A DNA stretch of 64,000 nt. It comes from Kordiimonadales bacterium IMCC3096 (lineage in GTDB: Bacteria; Pseudomonadota; Alphaproteobacteria; Minwuiales; Minwuiaceae). The position numbers and the translations under genes are program-made. Positions 52,072-62,531 of this stretch are shown one piece after another. The notes beneath the pieces are model-generated. The model had not been told where the DNA came from. It worked only from the letters and a program-made list of their open reading frames with translations, and searched no databases. The stretch is from NCBI GenBank assembly GCA_016865035.1, contig CP018227.1, forward strand, positions 838,001 to 902,000. Reading direction: 5' to 3'. Positions within the stretch are counted from its first letter, which is position 1; each line of letters begins with the position of its first letter.

Positions 52072-54234
52072 TCATTGTCGCCAGTAGTGTTCGCTGCGCG
52101 GTATCGGTCGCCACACCCAGGGGCGGTCGCCCCGATGGGCGTTGACCGACTGGACCGAGGGGCCTGAACGGGCGCTGAGGTGCAGCGTGTGCGGCCCATC
52201 GCGCCAGAGGTCGAAGAAGTCCACGACCACCCGCGCCGATGGGCAGCGCCCACGCACCGGGACCGTGGCAATCACCACATCCGCGCGACCGCAGTCGTCG
52301 CGCACCGCGCGCTCGTCCACCGGCAGCGCGATCATCCAGCCGTCGCGGCGCAGGATGCAGCCCAGCAGGTCGCAGCGCAGACTGCCGTCGGCGCTGGCGC
52401 CGTCCAGTGGCCAGCGACCGCCCGGTTCCGAAGTACCGGAGCGCGCCAGCCATTGCTGCGCCACGAACTTCTCCCGCCGCAGCGTCGACAGCAGCAGCCC
52501 GCCGTCCTGCGCGGTGACGGCAGCAAGGCGACCGTCGCCAGTGACCCGGACCAGCGGGGCATCCGCCACATAGGGACTCGCCATCCCGAGCAGGATCGCC
52601 AGCCAGCCGAGGTTCCGCCAGCCCCCTGACCAGAGGCACAGCCAGAGTCCGCCGAGGGTCACCGTGACCAGTCCGGCGGCAGGCATGGCGGGCACCAGCC
52701 GTACCGCCCCCTCCAGCGCCGCCACGCCATGCGCGATCCGAAGGATCAGGTCGATCCCCTGGCCCATCAGCCAGAGCGGCGCGGCCTCCAGCCCCAGCGG
52801 CATGGCGATCAGGGCAAGCGTCCCGGCAGGCATGACCCAGAAGCCCGTGACCGGCACGGCGGCCAGGTTGGCAATGACGCCATAATCCGCAACCCGTCCG
52901 AAGTGGTAGATCGCGAAAGGTGCGGTCGCCAGACCGGCGATGACCGTGGTGACACCGACCCCGGCAAGATAGATCAGCATCCGGCCTGCGGGCCCCGTCT
53001 CCCGCGTCCGGTGCAGCATGCGGTCGCCAAACCGCTCGTAGGCCGCGACGAGGGCGGTCACGGCGGCGAAGGACATCTGGAAACCCGGCTCCGTCAGGGC
53101 CTCCGGCGTCATCAGCAGCACCGCGAGCGCCGCGATGGCCACGGTCCGCAGGGAGATCGCGCGTCTGTCGGTCAGAACCGCCAGCATCACCAGCGCCACC
53201 ATGATGAAGGCGCGGATGGTCGGCACCGATGCACCGGTCAGCACCAGATAGAACAGGCCGCCGAACAGCGCGGCGACGGCAGCGATCTTCTTGATCGGCC
53301 AGTTCAGGGCAATGGACGGTCGCAGGGCCAGGCCGAAGCGGATCAGCCAGAACAGGAAACCGCTGACCAGCCCCATGTGCAGCCCGGAGATGGCGAGCAG
53401 GTGCGCCAGCCCGGCGTCCCGCAGCGCCTGGGTGTCGTCCCCCGGAATGCCGCCCCTGTCTCCGATCAGCAGCGCCACCGCCACGCCACCAGCCGCACCC
53501 CCCAGAACGGTCCTGATCCGCGCCGCCATGTGATCGCGCAGCCGAGGCAAGGCCTGGTCCGCGGCTGATCCGGGTTCAACGACCCGAACCGGTCCAAGGG
53601 CGTAGCCACTGCCGCCGATGCCCCGGAAGAACGCATGACGCTGGAAATCGAACGCCCCCGGTTCCACCGGTGGCGATGGGGGCAGCAGATTGGCCAGAAC
53701 TTCGACAAGGTCGCCTGGCCGCGCCGTATCGCCGTGGGTGCGGATCGTCACCCGTACCCGATGCGGCAGATCGTCGGCGTGCAGCTTCCCGAACGCAGAA
53801 GGCCGGATCGTCAGGCGCGTGTCCCCCTCCCGCAGCTCGACCCGCTCCACCACGCCGGAAAGCTGCGACGGGCCGATCTCGGCTGGCAGGACCGGGGCGG
53901 CAACCAGCAGTGTCCGCAGGACAGCCGCCGCCAGCCCCAGGGCAACGAGACCGAACACAAGCGCGACCGGGGCCAGGGCGGTACCGCGGAGCTGCCACAT
54001 GGCGAACAGGGCCAGCAGAGCGATGACGGCGGCAAGGGGCCAGTCCGGCTCGACGGGGAGCGCGAAGTAGACGCCGATCCCGCTGGCGAACACCACGGGC
54101 AGCCAGAAGAACAGGCGTCCACGCTCCTGCGCCAGCAGGGCACCGAGGGTATCCACGGGACGCGCGAGGGCGGCCCCGCTGATTGCCACCATCGTTCCCA
54201 GTCGTCTCGTCACCTGCCGGGCGATGTGATACAT
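52072..54234 (-). CDS. ComEC/Rec2-family competence membrane protein
   Basis: Predicted inner-membrane channel for single-stranded DNA import, 720 residues. It has an N-terminal DUF4131-like domain with membrane helices (about 40-110), the competence domain with [29 protein letters not shown] (ISGLHM is the family signature), several further helices and a C-terminal domain of about 170 residues. The C-terminus is degenerate compared with the metallo-beta-lactamase domain of Bacillus ComEC: no HxHxDH motif is visible, as in other alphaproteobacterial forms I know. ATG 54234 was kept; one at about residue 15 is an alternative. It is divergent from gltX. Whether the organism is transformable is unknown. 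Confidence 0.92.
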   Translation of the reverse strand: MYHIARQVTRRLGTMVAISGAALARPVDTLGALLAQERGRLFFWLPVVFASGIGVYFALPVEPDWPLAAVIALLALFAMWQLRGTALAPVALVFGLVALGLAAAVLRTLLVAAPVLPAEIGPSQLSGVVERVELREGDTRLTIRPSAFGKLHADDLPHRVRVTIRTHGDTARPGDLVEVLANLLPPSPPVEPGAFDFQRHAFFRGIGGSGYALGPVRVVEPGSAADQALPRLRDHMAARIRTVLGGAAGGVAVALLIGDRGGIPGDDTQALRDAGLAHLLAISGLHMGLVSGFLFWLIRFGLALRPSIALNWPIKKIAAVAALFGGLFYLVLTGASVPTIRAFIMVALVMLAVLTDRRAISLRTVAIAALAVLLMTPEALTEPGFQMSFAAVTALVAAYERFGDRMLHRTRETGPAGRMLIYLAGVGVTTVIAGLATAPFAIYHFGRVADYGVIANLAAVPVTGFWVMPAGTLALIAMPLGLEAAPLWLMGQGIDLILRIAHGVAALEGAVRLVPAMPAAGLVTVTLGGLWLCLWSGGWRNLGWLAILLGMASPYVADAPLVRVTGDGRLAAVTAQDGGLLLSTLRREKFVAQQWLARSGTSEPGGRWPLDGASADGSLRCDLLGCILRRDGWMIALPVDERAVRDDCGRADVVIATVPVRGRCPSARVVVDFFDLWRDGPHTLHLSARSGPSVQSVNAHRGDRPWVWRPIPRSEHYWRQ

Positions 54235-54286
54235 GACCGCCTCCCGCCCGGGACTTTATGTCTTTCTGCCAAATGGAGAAACATTG

Positions 54287-55681
54287 ATGGCGCGTTCGGA
54301 AGTGGTGACGCGGTTCGCCCCCTCCCCCACCGGGTTCCTGCATATCGGCGGAGCACGGACGGCCCTGTTCAACTGGCTGTTCGCCCGGCACCATGGCGGG
54401 CGGTTCCTGCTGCGGATCGAGGATACGGACCGCCAGCGCTCCACGACGGAAGCCATCGACGCGATCTTCGATGGCCTGAACTGGCTGGGCCTGCAGGGCG
54501 ACGAGGAACCCGTGTTCCAGTTCGCACGCGCCGCGCGTCACGCCGAGGTGGCGCAGATGCTGCTGGACAGCGGCAATGCCTATCGCTGCTACACCAGCCC
54601 GGAGGAACTCACCGCGATGCGGGAGGCCCAGCGCGCCGCCGGTCAGCCCGTTCGCTATGACGGACGCTGGCGCGACCGCGACCCGGGGGAGGCACCGGCA
54701 GGTGTCGATCCCGTCATCCGGCTGCGCGCGCCACAGACCGGCAGCACGGTGATCGCCGATGCGGTGCAGGGTGATGTGACCTTCCAGAACGACCAGCTCG
54801 ACGATCTGATCCTGCTGCGCGCGGACGGCACGCCGACCTACATGCTGTCCGTCGTCGTCGATGATCACGACATGAACGTCAGCCACGTCATCCGGGGGGA
54901 CGACCATCTGGTCAATGCCGCGCGGCAGAGCCTGATCTATCAGGCACTCGGCTGGGACGTGCCCGTATTCGCGCATATTCCGCTGATCCATGGTGCGGAC
55001 GGTGCGAAACTTTCGAAGCGGCACGGCGCGCTGGGCGTGGATGCCTATCGGGAGATGGGATACCTGCCAGAGGCGGTATTGAATTACCTCGTTCGACTGG
55101 GCTGGTCACATGGTGACGACGAGATCTTCTCCATGGAGCAGGCCATCGAGTGGTTCGGGCTCGACGCCATCGGGCGCGGTGCCTCGCGGTTCGACTTCGC
55201 CAAGCTGGAAAACCTGAACGGCCACTACCTGCGTGAAGGCGACAATGACCGCCTGACCGGGCTGGTTGCCGAACGCCTGGGAATCGCGGGCGATGCCGTG
55301 GCCGTTGCCAGGATCAACGGCCTGATGGACGGCCTGAAGGAACGGGCGAAGACCATCATCGAACTGGCCGACAGCGCCGCCTTCCTGGTGGCATCACGGC
55401 CACTGAGCATGAATGCCAAGGCGGCGAAGCTGATCGACGGCGATGCGAAGGGCGTTCTGGCCGGTGTCCGGGCCGCACTTGCAGCATTGCAGGGCTGGGA
55501 TGCAGAAAGCACAGACGCGGCTGTGCGGGCCTATGCGGAATCGAACGAACTGAAGCTCGGCAAGGTCGCTCAGCCATTGCGCGCGGCGCTGACAGGCTCC
55601 AACATGTCGCCCGGCATCTTTGACGTTCTGGTGGCCCTGGGCCGCGAGGAATCCCTGGCGCGGATCGACGATTGCCTCTGA
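54287..55681 (+). CDS. gltX: Glutamate--tRNA ligase
   Basis: Charges tRNA-Glu (and perhaps tRNA-Gln, in organisms with GatCAB) with glutamate. The 464-residue class I synthetase has the HIGH-type motif [18 protein letters not shown] and the KMSKS-type motif KLSKRHG, with [25 protein letters not shown] and a C-terminal anticodon-binding helical domain. ATG 54287 is chosen ([16 protein letters not shown]); the frame is open 18 codons further up. It stands between the divergent comEC and gltA, 52 bases from comEC. Confidence 0.96.
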   Translation: MARSEVVTRFAPSPTGFLHIGGARTALFNWLFARHHGGRFLLRIEDTDRQRSTTEAIDAIFDGLNWLGLQGDEEPVFQFARAARHAEVAQMLLDSGNAYRCYTSPEELTAMREAQRAAGQPVRYDGRWRDRDPGEAPAGVDPVIRLRAPQTGSTVIADAVQGDVTFQNDQLDDLILLRADGTPTYMLSVVVDDHDMNVSHVIRGDDHLVNAARQSLIYQALGWDVPVFAHIPLIHGADGAKLSKRHGALGVDAYREMGYLPEAVLNYLVRLGWSHGDDEIFSMEQAIEWFGLDAIGRGASRFDFAKLENLNGHYLREGDNDRLTGLVAERLGIAGDAVAVARINGLMDGLKERAKTIIELADSAAFLVASRPLSMNAKAAKLIDGDAKGVLAGVRAALAALQGWDAESTDAAVRAYAESNELKLGKVAQPLRAALTGSNMSPGIFDVLVALGREESLARIDDCL

Positions 55682-55742
55682 CGCGCTATCTTGGGGTCCA
55701 CGCGAAGGGGACGCGGGACGTGTGCAATGGTCCGGCTTTGGG

Positions 55743-55748
55743 TATAAT
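55743..55748 (+). promoter_or_regulatory. Candidate -10 element of gltA
   Basis: A perfect TATAAT at 55743-55748, followed by G, lies 75 bases upstream of the gltA ATG in the 141-base gap after gltX. No good -35 hexamer is found at 16-18 bases upstream, so the promoter may depend on an activator or be weak. Confidence 0.4.
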
Positions 55749-55822
55749 GTTTCGCACGTGCGGTATCGATTTTCGAATGCCGACGAAGTAGCGTGCGGAT
55801 GCAACAGATGAGGGGTCAGATA

Positions 55823-57127
55823 ATGGATGAAGCGAAGAAAACCGGCAGTGCCAGCCTTGCGACCGGCGGGGGATCAAGCATCGAATTCGATGTCCTTTCC
55901 GGTACGGTTGGTCCTGACGTTGTTGATATCCGCAAGCTCTATGCCCAGACAGGGCAGTTTACCTACGATCCTGGCTTCACCTCGACAGCCAGTTGCCAGT
56001 CGGAGATTTCCTATATCGACGGCGACGCCGGGGTGCTGCTGCATCGCGGCTACAGCATCGACGAACTGGCGGAACATTCCGATTATCTGGAAGTCTGCTA
56101 CCTGCTGCTGAATGGCGAGCTGCCGTCGGCGGAGGAGAAGGCGGACTACGTGAATACCGTCACGCGCCACACGATGCTGCATGACCAGATGAACTACTTC
56201 TTCCGTGGCTTCCGCCGTGACGCGCATCCGATGGCGATCATGGTCGGCGTCGTTGGCGCGATGAGCGCCTTCTACCACGACTCCACGGACATCAATGACC
56301 CGAAGCAGCGCGAGATCGCGTCCTACCGCCTCGTCGCGAAGATGCCGACCATCGCAGCCTGGGCCTACAAGTATTCCATCGGCCAGCCCTTCATCTATCC
56401 GAAGAACGACCTGACCTATTCGGAGCGTTTCCTGGACATGATGTTCGCCGTCCCGGCGGAGGAATACCGGATCGATCCGATCCTGGCCAAGGCGATGGAC
56501 AAGATCTTCATCCTGCATGCGGATCATGAGCAGAACGCATCGACCTCGACCGTCCGCCTTGCGGGTTCGTCGGGTGCCAACCCGTTTGCCTGCATCGCAG
56601 CCGGCATCGCCAGTCTCTGGGGTCCGGCACATGGCGGCGCCAACGAGGCGGTGCTGAAGATGCTGAACGAGATCGGCACGCCGGATCGCGTCGGCGAGTT
56701 CGTGAAGAAGGCCAAGGACAAGGACGATCCGTTCCGCCTGATGGGCTTCGGTCACCGCGTCTACAAGAACTACGATCCGCGCGCGACCGTGATGCAGGCC
56801 ACCTGCCACGAGGTTCTGGACCGGCTGGGCGTGCAGGACGATCCGCTGCTGCAGATCGCCATGGCGCTGGAGAAGGTCGCCCTGGAAGATCCGTACTTCG
56901 TCGAGAAGAAGCTGTATCCGAACGTCGATTTCTACTCGGGCATCATCCTGAAGGCGATGGGCTTCCCCGTGGACATGTTCACGGTGCTGTTCGCCCTGGC
57001 ACGGACCGTCGGCTGGGTCGCCCAGTGGAACGAGATGATCCAGGATCCGCACCAGAAGATCGGTCGCCCGCGCCAGCTCTACACGGGTCCGGCGCAGCGT
57101 TCGTTCGTACCGCTCCACAAGAGGTAA
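55823..57127 (+). CDS. gltA: Citrate synthase (type II)
   Basis: Condenses acetyl-CoA and oxaloacetate into citrate, the entry of the tricarboxylic acid cycle. The 434-residue size and [52 protein letters not shown] and the C-terminal [17 protein letters not shown] match the large, allosteric bacterial enzyme. Catalytic His residues (in LHADHEQN and GFGHRVYK) and the following Asp are present. Starts at 55808 and 55823 are both possible; 55823 is chosen for its AGGGG at eight bases. It precedes a short ORF encoding a small membrane protein. Confidence 0.97.
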   Translation: MDEAKKTGSASLATGGGSSIEFDVLSGTVGPDVVDIRKLYAQTGQFTYDPGFTSTASCQSEISYIDGDAGVLLHRGYSIDELAEHSDYLEVCYLLLNGELPSAEEKADYVNTVTRHTMLHDQMNYFFRGFRRDAHPMAIMVGVVGAMSAFYHDSTDINDPKQREIASYRLVAKMPTIAAWAYKYSIGQPFIYPKNDLTYSERFLDMMFAVPAEEYRIDPILAKAMDKIFILHADHEQNASTSTVRLAGSSGANPFACIAAGIASLWGPAHGGANEAVLKMLNEIGTPDRVGEFVKKAKDKDDPFRLMGFGHRVYKNYDPRATVMQATCHEVLDRLGVQDDPLLQIAMALEKVALEDPYFVEKKLYPNVDFYSGIILKAMGFPVDMFTVLFALARTVGWVAQWNEMIQDPHQKIGRPRQLYTGPAQRSFVPLHKR

Positions 57128-57133
57128 GGACCA

Positions 57134-57352
57134 GTGGCCCGAAACCGGGCTGTCGGCACGACCCGGGGCGCCGGACGCGCGCCCCGGGTCGGCATTGCCG
57201 CAGGCGGAAGGCGTTTCGACACCCCCGCCCGCGTTGCATTCCTGCATGCCGCGAACGACAACCGGCCAACTGGGCGGCGGCGCCTCGTGCTGCGCATCGC
57301 GGCGGCATGTGCGGTTGGAGTCCTGCTGGCAGGCACGCTTCTGGCCGGATAG
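57134..57352 (+). CDS. Small basic protein with a C-terminal membrane helix
   Basis: A 72-residue protein, rich in Arg and Gly, with a soluble basic N-terminal part and a C-terminal hydrophobic segment (about 50-72, LRIAAACAVGVLLAGTLLAG). It contains AANDNRP, a short motif frequently seen in small alphaproteobacterial proteins of unknown role. The GTG start at 57134 follows AAGAGGTAAGGACCA, six bases after the gltA stop, so it may be cotranscribed with gltA. No family is recognised; the frame could also be non-coding. Confidence 0.45.
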   Translation: MARNRAVGTTRGAGRAPRVGIAAGGRRFDTPARVAFLHAANDNRPTGRRRLVLRIAAACAVGVLLAGTLLAG

Positions 57353-57356
57353 ACGC

Positions 57357-57866
57357 TCAGAGGTCCAGTTCGAAGTAGATCAGCGCCGGAGTGTCTGATT
57401 GTCCGGTATCTGATTTTCCGGTGTCCGTGGCCCCGGTTCCTGCATCCGGTCCCGTGAGCCTGCGAAACCCCATCGATTCATAGAGACCGATTGCCGCCGT
57501 CATGCTGGTCGCCGTGTCCAGCCGCAGGCTGCGATAGCCGAGCGAGCGGGCCGAGACAACGACCTGTTCGGCCAGCTTGCGCCCTGCCCCCAGCCCCCGG
57601 GCGGCCTCGCCCAGATACAGCCGTTTCATCTCCGCGACGCCCTCGCCGAAGCGGCGCAGCGCAACGACGCCCACGGCTTCCCCACCGTTCCGGGCCAGCA
57701 GCAGATCTCCGCCCGGTGGCACATACTCGCCCGGAAAGCGCGCCATCTCCGCGTCGAAGTCCTGGAAGCACAGATCGAAGTCGAGGCTTTCCGAATAGGC
57801 GAGGAACAGCTTCCGCGCGGCCTCGATGTCCGCAGCCGTACGTGCCGGACTGATCGACAGGGCCAT
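57357..57866 (-). CDS. GNAT-family N-acetyltransferase
   Basis: A 169-residue GNAT-fold acetyltransferase. The acetyl-CoA-binding A motif is EMKRLYLGEAARGLGAGRKLAEQV (R/Q-x-x-G-x-G/A pattern), followed by GLYESMGF as motif B. The last 25 residues (rich in Thr, Asp and Gly) are low complexity. Substrate is unknown. It lies 19 bases from the nicotinate phosphoribosyltransferase gene on the same strand and converges with the small ORF after gltA. Confidence 0.9.
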   Translation of the reverse strand: MALSISPARTAADIEAARKLFLAYSESLDFDLCFQDFDAEMARFPGEYVPPGGDLLLARNGGEAVGVVALRRFGEGVAEMKRLYLGEAARGLGAGRKLAEQVVVSARSLGYRSLRLDTATSMTAAIGLYESMGFRRLTGPDAGTGATDTGKSDTGQSDTPALIYFELDL

Positions 57867-57885
57867 CGTTTCAGATCCGCCCGGT

Positions 57886-59091
57886 TCAGGTGCGCCGGAG
57901 CAGGAACTCCCGCCCCAGCTTCACGCGTGGTTCACCGTCATATTCGATGATGTCCGCAGTGGCATAGGTTTCCGTCCAGCGGTCAGGCAGGTAGGACCCC
58001 GTGCCGACCACATTGATCGGTGCCTTGACCGACCCCATGACCCGGCACTTCTCCGGCCCGAAGCCCGATGAAGCCACGATCTTGACGTTCTGGAAGCCTT
58101 CCAGGTCCAGCCGCTCCCGCAGATGGAAGATGGCGGCGGCCGAAACCCCGGTGCCGATCAGATAGCGCAGCTCCGTCTCGTTGCGGTACTGCCGTGTCGC
58201 GTTCGGCACATGCCGTTCCAGCACCGCATAGGATGAACTCGGATCCAGCCCCTCCACATAGCGGCTGCCGTGGGTGTCGAGGCGGATGGACATGTTGCCC
58301 TCGCTCGCCACGTCCGGAAAACGCCGGCAGACGGTCAGGGCGTCCGTCACCTCGCGCCCGAAATAGTCCACCAGCACGGTGATCGGATCGTCCGGATAGA
58401 CCTCCCGGAACATCTCCGCCGCGCGCAGGGTAGATCCGGCATATCCGATCAGGGCATGCGGCATGGTGCCGAGGCCGCTGTCCTGGCCAAAGAAGTGCGC
58501 CGTTGCGTCGGTCGCATTGCCGATGAAACCGACGACGTCCGGATTGTCCCGCTTGGCTGCCACCGAGCCGACCGAGGCGGCATAGGCCATCAGTTCGGCC
58601 ATGTCGGGACCGGTGCAATGGCGGGCATCCATCGCCAGGAACCCGGCATAGGGCAGGTCGCTGCACATGGCGAATGCATTGTAGGCCGCGACACAGGCGG
58701 CCCCCAGCTTCTGCAGGTACAGCGTTTCCAGGTCCACCAGATGCTTCAGGCTGCCGCTGATGTAGAACAGCGGATCACCGGCACCGACCCAGTCGCCCTC
58801 CGTGTGGCAGAGCTCGATCTTGAAGGTGACCCCCCGCTCGTCCGCCGCCTTCTCCAGCAGCGCCACAGCCAGCCGCGGCGAGAAGATGACCGGGCGGCGC
58901 ATGAACACGGCATAGGTGACCGGCATGTCACCCAGTTGCGAGACGATCGCCTTGGTCCGGCGGAAATAGTGATCCGTCCGGTCGGCAATGTCATGTTCCA
59001 GCGCCGGATCCGGCACCCGGTCGTTGGCGGCACCGGGCGCGTCGGAGCGCCCGACTACACGAAGTTCAGGAAGCTTCCCGGAGGGCGACAT
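57886..59091 (-). CDS. Nicotinate phosphoribosyltransferase-like protein
   Basis: A 401-residue enzyme of the nicotinate/quinolinate phosphoribosyltransferase superfamily, expected to form nicotinate mononucleotide from nicotinate and PRPP for NAD salvage. Recognisable segments are [14 protein letters not shown] near the N-terminus, [70 protein letters not shown] and [31 protein letters not shown]. Exact naming rests on overall similarity; a related ribosyltransferase acting on another base is possible. ATG 59091 is chosen; the codon before it is GTG. It overlaps the end of the DAHP synthase gene by 26 bases. Confidence 0.82.
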   Translation of the reverse strand: MSPSGKLPELRVVGRSDAPGAANDRVPDPALEHDIADRTDHYFRRTKAIVSQLGDMPVTYAVFMRRPVIFSPRLAVALLEKAADERGVTFKIELCHTEGDWVGAGDPLFYISGSLKHLVDLETLYLQKLGAACVAAYNAFAMCSDLPYAGFLAMDARHCTGPDMAELMAYAASVGSVAAKRDNPDVVGFIGNATDATAHFFGQDSGLGTMPHALIGYAGSTLRAAEMFREVYPDDPITVLVDYFGREVTDALTVCRRFPDVASEGNMSIRLDTHGSRYVEGLDPSSSYAVLERHVPNATRQYRNETELRYLIGTGVSAAAIFHLRERLDLEGFQNVKIVASSGFGPEKCRVMGSVKAPINVVGTGSYLPDRWTETYATADIIEYDGEPRVKLGREFLLRRT

Positions 59092-60451
59092 CACGCTCTC
59101 CCCTTTGCTTTCTCAGCATCTCCGCAATCAGGAACGCCAGTTCCAGGGCCTGGCTGGCATTCAGCCGCGGATCGCAATGGGTGTGGTAGCGGTCGGACAG
59201 GGTCTCGTCGGAGATTGCCTGCGCGCCGCCGAGGCACTCGGTCACATCCTGACCGGTCATCTCGAAATGCACGCCACCGAGATATGAACCTTCGGCGATA
59301 TGCACCTCGAAGACTTCCTTGACCTCCTGCAGGATCCGGTCGACGGGCCGGGTCTTGTAACCGGAGGCCGACTTGATGGTGTTGCCGTGCATCGGGTCAC
59401 AGGACCAGACCACCGTCCGGCCCTCCTGCTGTACCCGGCGCACCAGGCTGACCAGATGGTCACCCGCATTGCCCGCGCCATAGCGGGAGATCAGCGTGAT
59501 CCGCCCGGCCTCGTTATCCGGGCTGAGGGCGTCGAGCAGACGCATCAGGCCGTCCGCGTCCAGACTCGGGCCACACTTGATGCCGATGGGATTGGTGATC
59601 CCGCGCATGAACTCGACATGCGCCTCGTCCGGGTCGCGGGTGCGGTCACCGATCCACAGCATGTGGGCGGAGGTATCGATCCAGGTGCCGGTGGTCGAAT
59701 CCATGCGCGTCAGCGCTTCCTCGTAGCGCAGCAGCAGCGCCTCGTGACTGGTGTAGAAATCCACCTGCCCCACGGAGGGTGAGCTGTCGGCACTGATGCC
59801 GCAGGCTTCCATGAACGCCAGCGCATCGGCGATGCGGTCGGCCATCTCCTGATAGCGTTCACCGGCCGGGCTGTCGGCGACGAAGCCCATGTTCCACTGG
59901 TGCACCCGGTTCAGGTCCGCGAAACCGCCCTGGGCGAAGGCCCGCACCAGGTTCAGCGTGCTGGCCGACTGGGCATAGGCCCGCAGCATGCGGTCCGGGT
60001 TCGGCTGCCGCGCGATGGGGTCTTCCTCGATCGCATTGATGATGTCACCGCGATAGATCGGCAGCTCGACACCATTCACCACCTCGGTGGGCGATGACCG
60101 CGGCTTGGCGAACTGGCCGGCCAGACGCCCGACCTTCACAACCGGCAACTGGGCGCCGTAGGTCAGGACAACGGCCATCTGCAGCAGCACCTTGAAGGTG
60201 TCGCGGATATTGTCGGCATGGAACTCGGCAAAGCTCTCGGCGCAGTCGCCACCCTGCAGCAGGAAGGCCCGGCCCGCGGCCACCTCGGCCAGACGGGACT
60301 TCAGGTTCCGGGCCTCACCCGCAAAGACCAGCGGCGGGTTCCGCCGCAGCCGCGCCTCGACGTCGTCCAGCGCCGCCTTGTCCGCATAATCCGGCATCTG
60401 CCTCGCGGGCTTCTTCTGCCAGGATTGCGGGGTCCAGTTCGTCGCAGCCAT
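59066..60451 (-). CDS. Class II 3-deoxy-D-arabino-heptulosonate-7-phosphate synthase
   Basis: First enzyme of the shikimate pathway, joining erythrose-4-phosphate and PEP. The 461-residue length and [36 protein letters not shown] and [20 protein letters not shown] are the plant/bacterial class II (AroG type II) hallmarks; there is no N-terminal regulatory domain of type I. ATG 60451 has GGAG upstream in its leader. It is transcribed from the promoter at 60506-60534. It feeds chorismate to the trp genes found upstream in this window. Confidence 0.95.
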   Translation of the reverse strand: MAATNWTPQSWQKKPARQMPDYADKAALDDVEARLRRNPPLVFAGEARNLKSRLAEVAAGRAFLLQGGDCAESFAEFHADNIRDTFKVLLQMAVVLTYGAQLPVVKVGRLAGQFAKPRSSPTEVVNGVELPIYRGDIINAIEEDPIARQPNPDRMLRAYAQSASTLNLVRAFAQGGFADLNRVHQWNMGFVADSPAGERYQEMADRIADALAFMEACGISADSSPSVGQVDFYTSHEALLLRYEEALTRMDSTTGTWIDTSAHMLWIGDRTRDPDEAHVEFMRGITNPIGIKCGPSLDADGLMRLLDALSPDNEAGRITLISRYGAGNAGDHLVSLVRRVQQEGRTVVWSCDPMHGNTIKSASGYKTRPVDRILQEVKEVFEVHIAEGSYLGGVHFEMTGQDVTECLGGAQAISDETLSDRYHTHCDPRLNASQALELAFLIAEMLRKQRGERDVALREAS

Positions 60452-60480
60452 CGTACCAACTCCAGAAACACATCGGTGAT

Positions 60481-60498
60481 GCCCTGAATACGCAGGGC
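60481..60498 (-). promoter_or_regulatory. 5'-leader hairpin of the DAHP synthase mRNA
   Basis: GCCCTG and CAGGGC flank a 6-base loop (60481-60486 with 60493-60498), a perfect 6-bp stem at the predicted mRNA 5' end. Such structures can protect the transcript from 5'-end-dependent decay. A tryptophan or chorismate-sensing role is not suggested by the sequence. Confidence 0.4.
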
Positions 60499-60505
60499 AG
60501 CGCAC

Positions 60506-60534
60506 CTTATAAGTGCTGGGCGGTTGAATGAAAA
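60506..60534 (-). promoter_or_regulatory. Predicted promoter of the DAHP synthase gene
   Basis: On the minus strand, TTTTCA (60534-60529) and TATAAG (60511-60506) are separated by 17 bases. The start would be near 60499, giving a leader of about 50 bases, immediately followed by the hairpin at 60481-60498. Confidence 0.55.
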
Positions 60535-60595
60535 CGGCGGATTTTCAGGACTCCCGCCCCGAGATGCCGTCACGTCAGCATTGCGGCCTGCCGGT

Positions 60596-61489
60596 TCAGC
60601 CCGCGGCGTGCGTGTTGATGAACGCGCCGGCCCGCCCGATGGCTTCCCGCGCCTCGGTCAGCATCGGGCCGAACAGGTGCCAGACATGGATCATTCCGCC
60701 CGCTTCCTCCAGCGAGGAATTGACTCCGGCAGCCAGGGCATTGCGGTGCAGCCGACGCGCGTCATCCAGCAGGGTTTCCCGCGTGCCCACCTGGATCAGC
60801 AGGGGCGGCAGACCGGTCAGATCGGCATGCATCGGCGCGGCCAGCGGTGATTTCGGATCGGCACCGCCGAGATACATGTCCGCCATCCGGCCCAGTCCCG
60901 GCTGCTTCACCATCGGATCGGCATCGTGCAGCGCCACCATGGACTCGCCCGTCCCCTCCAGATCCACCCAGGGGGAGATCGGCACGGCGCAGGCGGGCGT
61001 GGCCAGCCCCTTGTCGCGGATCGCGACCAGCGCGGCCACCGTCAGGCCGCCACCGGCGGAATCACCCGAAACCGCGATGTTTCCGGCCGGAATACCCTGG
61101 TCGAGCAGCCAGCCGTAGGCCGCGACCGCGTCATCGACGGCTGCCGGGAACGGGTGCTCCGGTGCCAGCCGGTAGTCGATGACCAGTACCTTCGCATCCG
61201 CCGCCTTCGACATGTTCGATGCCAGCGTCCGGTGCGTGTTCAGTGATCCGATGACATAACCACCGCCATGCAGATACAGAATGACGCGGTTCCCCGACAC
61301 GCCCTTTGCCGTGACCCATTCGGAAGGAACACCGCCTGCGTCGACTGTCTCCACCGTGGTGCCTTCGGGCACGGGCAGGAAGCCCGCAAGCTTCTCGAAC
61401 CGTTCCCGCATTTCCGCTGGCGGCAGGTTCTCCGCTGCCGGACGGCTGGTCAGCAGTTCAATCAGTGTGTCGAGTTCCTGAACGGTCAT
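60596..61489 (-). CDS. HSL-type alpha/beta hydrolase (carboxylesterase)
   Basis: A 297-residue soluble hydrolase of the hormone-sensitive-lipase esterase family. The oxyanion motif HGGGYVIG and nucleophile elbow GDSAGGG are intact, and the catalytic Asp and His are expected near HDADPM and GMIHVWHLF. Its likely substrates are short-chain esters. ATG 61489 follows GGGAGGGACC; upstream in-frame codons to 61615 lack family residues. It is divergent from the TVP38-family gene and converges on the promoter region of the DAHP synthase gene. Confidence 0.92.
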   Translation of the reverse strand: MTVQELDTLIELLTSRPAAENLPPAEMRERFEKLAGFLPVPEGTTVETVDAGGVPSEWVTAKGVSGNRVILYLHGGGYVIGSLNTHRTLASNMSKAADAKVLVIDYRLAPEHPFPAAVDDAVAAYGWLLDQGIPAGNIAVSGDSAGGGLTVAALVAIRDKGLATPACAVPISPWVDLEGTGESMVALHDADPMVKQPGLGRMADMYLGGADPKSPLAAPMHADLTGLPPLLIQVGTRETLLDDARRLHRNALAAGVNSSLEEAGGMIHVWHLFGPMLTEAREAIGRAGAFINTHAAG

Positions 61490-61654
61490 CGGTCCCTCCC
61501 CGGATGTTGGCCGTGTTGCTGCGCAAAGTCTGGCGCAGAACGGACGGAACCACAATGCAGGCAAACGCAGGGCACGATCACGCCCAGTTGGTTCGCCACG
61601 GGATCGCCGGTGCACTATGTGGGTGGCAGACCCACCTGTTCAGGCGGCTACCCG

Positions 61655-62413
61655 ATGGCGGACAACGATCAGAAAACCGGCGAAGACGTACCCGAGGCCG
61701 CATCGACCTCGGGGAAGTCGGTTGTCCGGCGTTTCCTGCCGCTGGCCATCATCGTGCTGGCGACAGGCCTGTTCCTGGCCCTGGACCTGCACCGGTTCAT
61801 AAGTTTCGACACGCTGCGTGACAATCGCGATACGCTGCAGGCCTTCGTCGACGAGAACGCCGTTGTCGCCGTCCTGATCTACATGGCGATCTACATGGTC
61901 GCCGTTGCCCTGTCGTTGCCGGGCGGGCTGGTGCTGACGGTCACCGGCGGCTTCCTGTTCGGCAATGTCTTCGGCACGCTCTGGGCGGTCATCGGGGCCA
62001 CGGTCGGCGCCACCGGCATCTTTCTGGCCGCCCGCACGGCACTGGGTGACAGCCTGCGCAAGAAGGCCGGACCGGCACTGAAGCGCATGGAGGACGGTTT
62101 CCGCAAGGATGCCTTCAACTATCTGCTGTTCCTGAGGCTCGTCCCCCTGTTCCCGTTCTTCGTCGTCAATCTGGTGCCCGCATTCCTCGGCGTGCCCACC
62201 CATACCTTCGTCATCGCCACGCTGATCGGGATCATTCCCGGCACGTTCGTCTTCGCGCAGGTCGGCCGGGGGCTGGACAGCGTTCTGGCCACCGGTGGCG
62301 AGCCCGATTTCACAACTGTCCTGACGACAGATGTCGTTATTGCGCTGGTTGCGCTGGCTGTTCTCTCGATCCTGCCGGTAGTCGTCAAGCGACTGAGGCG
62401 AAAGCCTGACTGA
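61655..62413 (+). CDS. TVP38/TMEM64 (VTT)-family membrane protein
   Basis: A 252-residue inner-membrane protein of the SNARE-associated/VTT (DedA-related) superfamily, whose members are implicated in lipid scrambling and undecaprenyl-phosphate recycling. It has five to six hydrophobic stretches, the conserved LPGGLVLTVTGGFLFGNVFG motif and ARTALGDSLR, plus RLVPLFPFFVVNLVPAFLG. A soluble N-terminal tail of about 27 residues precedes the first helix. ATG 61655 is preferred; longer upstream frames lack a helix pattern. Transport of what is unknown. It is followed by the Crp/Fnr-type regulator gene 118 bases downstream. Confidence 0.88.
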   Translation: MADNDQKTGEDVPEAASTSGKSVVRRFLPLAIIVLATGLFLALDLHRFISFDTLRDNRDTLQAFVDENAVVAVLIYMAIYMVAVALSLPGGLVLTVTGGFLFGNVFGTLWAVIGATVGATGIFLAARTALGDSLRKKAGPALKRMEDGFRKDAFNYLLFLRLVPLFPFFVVNLVPAFLGVPTHTFVIATLIGIIPGTFVFAQVGRGLDSVLATGGEPDFTTVLTTDVVIALVALAVLSILPVVVKRLRRKPD

Positions 62414-62531
62414 GCCCGACGTTACCGCAAAGGATTGCGGACAACTTGTGCGGTTCCGTTATACTACGCCGTTGATGGGAAGACAGGGTCGGCAGATGCC
62501 GCACCTGCGACGGGGTAAGTCAGAGGGTCGA

